DNA of 64,000 nt, taken from Rhynchospora pubera (lineage: Eukaryota; Streptophyta; Magnoliopsida; Poales; Cyperaceae). The stretch's first letter is position 1; each line of letters starts with the position of its first letter. This document shows positions 58,809-64,000 of the stretch, one piece after another. The position numbers and the translations under genes were made by a program. The stretch is taken from contig CM051461.1 of assembly GCA_028095005.1 (NCBI GenBank), positions 28,517,432-28,581,431 of the forward strand. The letters are read 5' to 3'. The notes beneath the pieces are model-generated. The model ran no database searches. It saw only the letters and a program-made list of their open reading frames with translations, and had not been told where the DNA came from.

Positions 58809-59969
58809 AACAGATCCCTTTTTATACTGTTGGAGTGTTGGTAGAAATAGAATGCGCCAATAGTTTGGAATCATTCGTTTAAGAAGCTTATTAGTTATTA
58901 CTTACAAGCTTGGTAATTTTGGCCCATTGTATTGGTTTATTTTATACAAGGACTAGTTGGGTCAGTCAAAACTTCTAAATTGGCCTTCCTTATTATCCAC
59001 AGTTGCAACTTGAAAGGTCAAGAAACATTTTTTTACTTCATCCCACTTTAGTTTTCACTATTGAAAATATATTTCGTTTGTATAATAATAATTAAATTAA
59101 TAAATAAATAACGATGGATGATACACTGAAAGATATATTACCCGATTATAATAATTTATATATATTGTCTTGCAAATAAATAGCAATTATTTGATAAACT
59201 ACCAAAAAACTATTAAGCTGATAACAAAAACAATTTATCTATACCATAAATGGATAAAGCAATTATTAGGCATCCCTATCCCAATAAGAGTCATTCGTCT
59301 GTTAACAAAAAGTATCTCGAGAGATCCAAACAGAATTCATAACAAACTTTTGCTTAAGCCTGGTGCATTTTTTAAATGTAGACCGTCAAGTTAAGTCTAC
59401 AAGAGGATCAGAAAATAGTTATGATATTAATATACATTACATGCAAAATAATAAATTTATTTTTAAAAAGAAAATTAATTATAATGTTATTGCTTACGAA
59501 TTTTAATAGATTATGTATTAATTCATTAAATTTAGAAAATCATTAGACCCGACAAATAAAATTCATTTGATTTCCAATTAAACATAAATAAAATATAAAT
59601 CAAAATTTGGTACTTTCAAAACCAAAATAAATTTTATTGATACTAAATTCAATGTGCAATCTATTTCAATTGTACATATATAGGTTATTTAAATATTATT
59701 ATTTTCTATGACCTAGCCCACGTTTCGCTGGCTTTTGTAATACGGCTCTACGCCTGGTGTACCCAAATCCTCCGGCTTTGAATTTGGAAAGGACTAGATT
59801 GCCTAAAACTAAAACCTCGCCGATTTCTTCATTAACGACGAACTTAATTAAGCAAGCTTCTACTCTTAACTCTGAAGGAAAGATAGAAATTAACGAAATT
59901 ACAGAGATTGTTGCGAAGAACTAGAAGTGATCCGAAAGAAGGTTTGGGAACTTTGAATTGGAATTGGAG
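58809..59969. other. Intergenic sequence and 5' leader of the rhomboid-like gene
   Basis: AT-rich until about 59700, then less so. The last 200 bases or so look like the promoter and 5' UTR of the gene starting at 59970; no TATA box stands out. Confidence 0.4.
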
Positions 59970-62900
59970 ATGAGATCTAATATCGTTACCGAGGTGAGAT
60001 AACTCTTCTATCAGATCTGACTCTGTACAATAATAATCTTTATCTGATTTCAATTCGGTGTACATGTGGGTAGCAATGTAACTATTAATTTTGTTGGTTT
60101 GTTATGCAATTTCAAATATTTCATGGGTTGGTTCGCATGTGGAAAATTTGATTACATTGAATTGTGAGTGGTGAAAAAATGCTCTTTCTGAAACCATTGT
60201 TTGGTGCCAGTGTTTCATTACTTGTGTTTTTCCTCTAATTCGTGTTACTTGTCTGGTTAATGACTGAATTGGGTGTTTTTATTTATTAACTTTTTTTCAC
60301 TTTAATGCATGGTTGTAATTTTGCTTTTCAGGCCGGATTGCCGACAAGGATAAATCAGTGGTGGGGAAGCATCCCTTTTATTACATCTGGTGTTGTAATA
60401 GTATGCAGTGTAATCTATTTGATTTGCCTCTTGTTTGGATATGATTCCTTCTATGAGATTTGTTTCTTGCCTTCGCAAGTAGTTTCACATTTTCAAGGTA
60501 TTTAACTCCTTAAGCTTCTTTTGTCAAGTTTCAACTGTCCAATTTGTTTAAATTTGGATCCAATTATGGTCGTCAGTTGTGCAATTGTGTCTCCGCTGAT
60601 CATGCTGAAATCCTTGAGCTTTGTTTAATATCATTTCATTCCTTTATCACACAATTGGCTTCAATCCATCCAACTATCCAAGCCGCATAAATGTACTTCT
60701 GACAGCTTTTGATGTTTTTTAGTTTACAGGTTCTACACATCAGTTCTATTTCATGGGTCTTTACTTCATGTGGTTTTCAACATGTTGGCATTTGTGCCTC
60801 TTGGTTCAGAGCTGGAGAGGATTATGGGTTCCGTTCGCCTTCTGTACCTAATTATTCTACTCTCCACCACCAATGCTATTGCTCATCTGATAGTAGCTTT
60901 GTTGGTGGACCACAATCCAATTCATCCTTATGCATACTTCATGAATGAATGCTCAATTGGCTTCTCAGGTGTTATTTTCTCATTGATCGTCATAGAGACA
61001 AGCTTGAGTGGGGCCCAGTCTAGAAGGTATGTGATTTGAAAAATAACATTTATTTTGAGAAAGTATGTGATTTGCAACATTTATTATGAGAAATGGTCTG
61101 CCTTTCACGTAGTATCAAAACATTGCCAGGAAATTTCTTTTTCCATTTTATATTATATAAATATAATTGTTCTATGTTTCGAGTCCTGGACCTTCTGGTT
61201 TGTGCTTCAGTAATCATTGATGGTGCCTTTTTGGTGCTATGTATAAGGTGTGATTTATTATCTTTCCTGTAGATCCATTTTTACTTCCATGCTCGTGTGA
61301 ATCTTGTTTTTTGGTTAATTTTTTTTTTTTTGCATCTTAATTTTCTTTTGAATCTCATTGATAAGTCCGTATCATTTCATAAAATTGACTCTAGTATTTA
61401 TTTTCTGTGTCATGCAGTGTCTTTGGACTCTTCAATGTTCCTTCCAAACTGTAAGACTAACTTTTATATCATACGTGGTGCCTTTATCTTATTCCAGCTA
61501 GTTTTATTTTTACCTAAATCAAAACTAATTAGGAAAACTTGCTTTTAGGTACCCATGGATTTTGCTGGTATTGTTCCAGCTCTTAGCTAGTAATGTCTCG
61601 TTTCTGGGGCACATGTGTGGTATATTATCTGGGTTTGCATGTATGTACCAATTTCTACAGTTCTGTACATATGAAATAAATGCCACCTCCTTTGTTTCTT
61701 TTCATCATCTTCTTCTAATTTTCTTTATTGCTATTAGATACTTTCGGATTATTTAACTACCTATTGCCTCCACCATCTTTCTATGCTTCCATTGAGAGCT
61801 CTTCAGCACTGGTAATTTTTACTCTATTATTCTGATTATTGTAATATGTTATTGCTGCAATAATTTCCTTAAGTTGAATAATAGATTATAATTGCATTTG
61901 TAATATTTAGAAACATTGTTCAAATTTGGGAGTTTGTGCTTATACATGATATTCCAATTCCAACACTTAACAATTATTCTGTAGAGGCAATTTTAGCAAT
62001 TATTAACTTGATGTATACTTTTATTGTTTCAGTCGTTTTGTATTAGACGTCCTAGGTTCATCCTATGCACAGGCGGGACTACTTATGGGCAACTTCCTAC
62101 TTATTCTAGTGGCACTGGCACCACACAACCAAGGTTACTATATTGTGCAGCTATTTGTTTAAATGTGTTCTACTGTCACTCAATTAGTTATGGCATTTTT
62201 TAAACCATGTTGCAGATCTTTGTTGCCTGATAATTTATGGAGGAACATGTCTTCTTGGATACCTCAAAGGGGGACCTCAGTTGTTCAGGCAATTTTCTCC
62301 CTCCCTATCCCCCCCTGTATAGAGACCTTTTTGCATGCAGTTTTCAAAATTTTGCATTTTCAGAAAGATAATGTTCAAAGCATTATGAAGTTTCATTTGA
62401 TCCTGGGAATTGGAAACTGGCTCTTTTGATCTTCGGACCACAGTTCATAGAAATGTGCTATTTTAGTTGACCATCCATGTGGTTGAATCAATCTACTTTC
62501 CCACATTCATTGTAACAAAGTCAACCTTGTATATGGAAAATAACACTCGGCCCTTTGATGAACAGTTGAACTGTGTCAAAATAATTGATTGGAATGTTTA
62601 GAGTTTGTAAAAGATGTGCTCAAAAGATGTTACTCAATTCAAATTCAGGAAACGTCCTCCACTTTTCTTCAGTTCTTATTTCGTTTTTGCCTTTCTTCTG
62701 TAGGAAGGACAAGACCCTAGGTTCCCAGGGAGAGGAAGAACACTTGGCTCAGCAAGAAACCAATCAAGCACGACAGATTCTGATTCAAATTTGCAAGAAC
62801 GGTTATTGGATGACACTGCCCCCACTCGTGCTCCTACCGATCTGCGGTAATTCATGAATGAAATACTTGTTGTTAGGGAAAGTTCAATTGTAATTCAACA

Positions 62901-63575
62901 TTATAGACAATCTCATATGCTTGTGATGGGAAAGCACAATGCATGTGCTCACAAAAATGTGGTCCCGGTTGTTTTTCGATTTAGAAAATCGAAGTTGAAT
63001 AAATAAATACTATCAAAAGATGGGAATGATACCGGTCGAAACTAGGGGAATAATACTGGTTAATGCAATTGGTCATGGTGTCCTATTCAATATATTGTGT
63101 GTTTGACCTCATATTATGAGCAGGAAGTGATTTGAAATGTTTTTGAGCGTCCAAAAGTAGAGCTGCTTCCCCAACAATTACTTCATAGCTGGGGAAGAAA
63201 ATAGGGGTAAGATATATTTTTAAAATGTTGAGATAGGTATAGTTGTGTAACTGAATTGAGAGGGTACTATACATCTCATCTGTTCCATGAACTATTATGT
63301 CTTCTATTAATGGGCGAAATGAAGTTATGTTCAATATTGAAACATGTTTGGACTTGCAGTGATGTCAGAAATCCGACTGTGAACACTGTTGAAGTTGATG
63401 GGTCAGTATTAACTAACCAGGTTACCTTCAGCTACTTTTATGAATTTGTTTATATAAAAATAGAATTTCCCTTTTCTAGGCAAAATGAATGGTTGTTTAT
63501 GTGATTGATTCTATCCAGGGTTCAGATAGCTTTGAAGAAGAGCTCAAGAAGCTTGTAGCAATGGGCTTTGAGAAG
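59970..63575 (+). CDS. RBL15: Rhomboid-like protein 15 (rhomboid fold plus UBA), 3' end beyond the window
   Basis: Rhomboid proteins are polytopic intramembrane serine proteases. Exons: 59970-59993 (MRSNIVTE), 60332-60497, 60723-61026, 61418-61450, 61549-61640, 61738-61811, 62033-62133, 62216-62288 (or to 62279), 62704-62846, 63360-63420, 63519-63575; the phases agree throughout. Hydrophobic segments include SGVVIVCSVIYLICLLFGY. The expected motifs are present: HGSLLHVVFNM, the catalytic serine in GFSG (NECSIGFSG), and the second-dyad histidine in GHMCGILSGF. Downstream, FPGRGRTLGSAR and LKKLVAMGFEK begin the C-terminal UBA domain, which would bind ubiquitin. This combination fits RBL15. The gene continues past the window: no exon for the rest of the UBA is seen after 63575. 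The last donor is GC (GCAAGT at 63576), and the intron after exon 8 may also start with GC. About 376 codons are visible. Confidence 0.9.
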
Positions 63576-64000
63576 GCAAGTACTTATTTTATAAAATTAC
63601 AATCTTCTTCTTTCTTTTGGCTCACAGCCAAAATCATGCATTTCTCAAATCAATTGGAAATGTTTAACATGACCAATAGAAATTGGTGCTTCTGTGGACA
63701 TATAAACATTTGACAATACATCTAGGTTGTCAAGTTCATACTGTTCGACTGTTCCCATTGTTTGATTAATGGTAAATCATGCACTGAATCTTGTTATTCT
63801 TGTCACTTAAATCATACCTTACATAGCGACATTCGATACTTCATTAAGGGCTGTTAGATTCAAACTGTTTATTTAAATTGTTCTATTAAATGGTAAAGCA
63901 GGCATTGAATCTCATTATTCTTTGTCAATTAGATCATGCCTAAAATGTTGGGTTTCTTATTTTGCATATTACAATTTAATTTATTAGTTTATTACTTTAT

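Noticed and set aside
1..64000. CRISPR arrays, operons, rRNA or tRNA genes
   Set aside because: None seen. The regular repeats are transposon subterminal or LTR arrays and the genome is a plant nuclear genome; the tRNA-like match at 10759-10770 is only a primer-binding site.

Overview
The window is nuclear DNA of a flowering plant, most likely a eudicot. It is AT-rich, with spliced plant genes, plant-type Ty1/copia, hAT, CACTA and Mutator-like transposons, and many small inverted-repeat elements. I cannot name the species.

Layout. (1) 1-14.4 kb holds part of a ribophorin I gene (oligosaccharyltransferase subunit 1). One of its exons is split by a complete, almost pristine Ty1/copia retrotransposon on the minus strand (2661-12531, TSD TTAAC). 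The 3' coiled-coil exons of the gene are not found. (2) 15-20 kb holds a decayed group-A MAP kinase kinase gene (MKK1/MKK2-like). It is broken by a hAT element (16729-17864) and a CACTA element (17958-19843), each with a perfect target-site duplication. (3) 20-34 kb has no gene I can support. It contains MITEs and foldbacks, a CGTGTC-rich element, a Mutator-like element with a 9-bp TSD, an LTR remnant inverted relative to one at 15 kb, and a solo LTR (31431-32913, TSD ATTAG) whose promoter-proximal half carries an array of paired 16-bp palindromes. (4) 34-48.5 kb carries two tandem, same-strand cobalamin-independent methionine synthase genes. Each has 13 coding exons of identical lengths and encodes 765 residues, and each has a leader intron and a similar TATA box. 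(5) 50.7-51.9 kb is a two-exon gene for an HSP20-domain, membrane-anchored RTM2-like protein. (6) 52-59.9 kb is intergenic with several MITEs and a 1.7-kb terminal-inverted-repeat element. (7) 59.97 kb to the right edge is the 5' part of a rhomboid-like RBL15 gene (rhomboid plus UBA), cut by the window end.

The intact genes are housekeeping or stress functions that do not form a pathway with each other: methionine regeneration in the methyl cycle, a small-heat-shock-like membrane protein, and an intramembrane protease homologue. The main biology is the contrast between a transposon-ridden left half, where two genes have been destroyed, and a right half with a conserved tandem duplication. The most unusual signals are the paired-dyad array in the solo LTR, the palindrome arrays and a long hairpin inside the CACTA element, and the young copia insertion in a coding exon. 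All exon boundaries were placed by eye from reading frame, splice dinucleotides and recalled family sequence; no database search was run.
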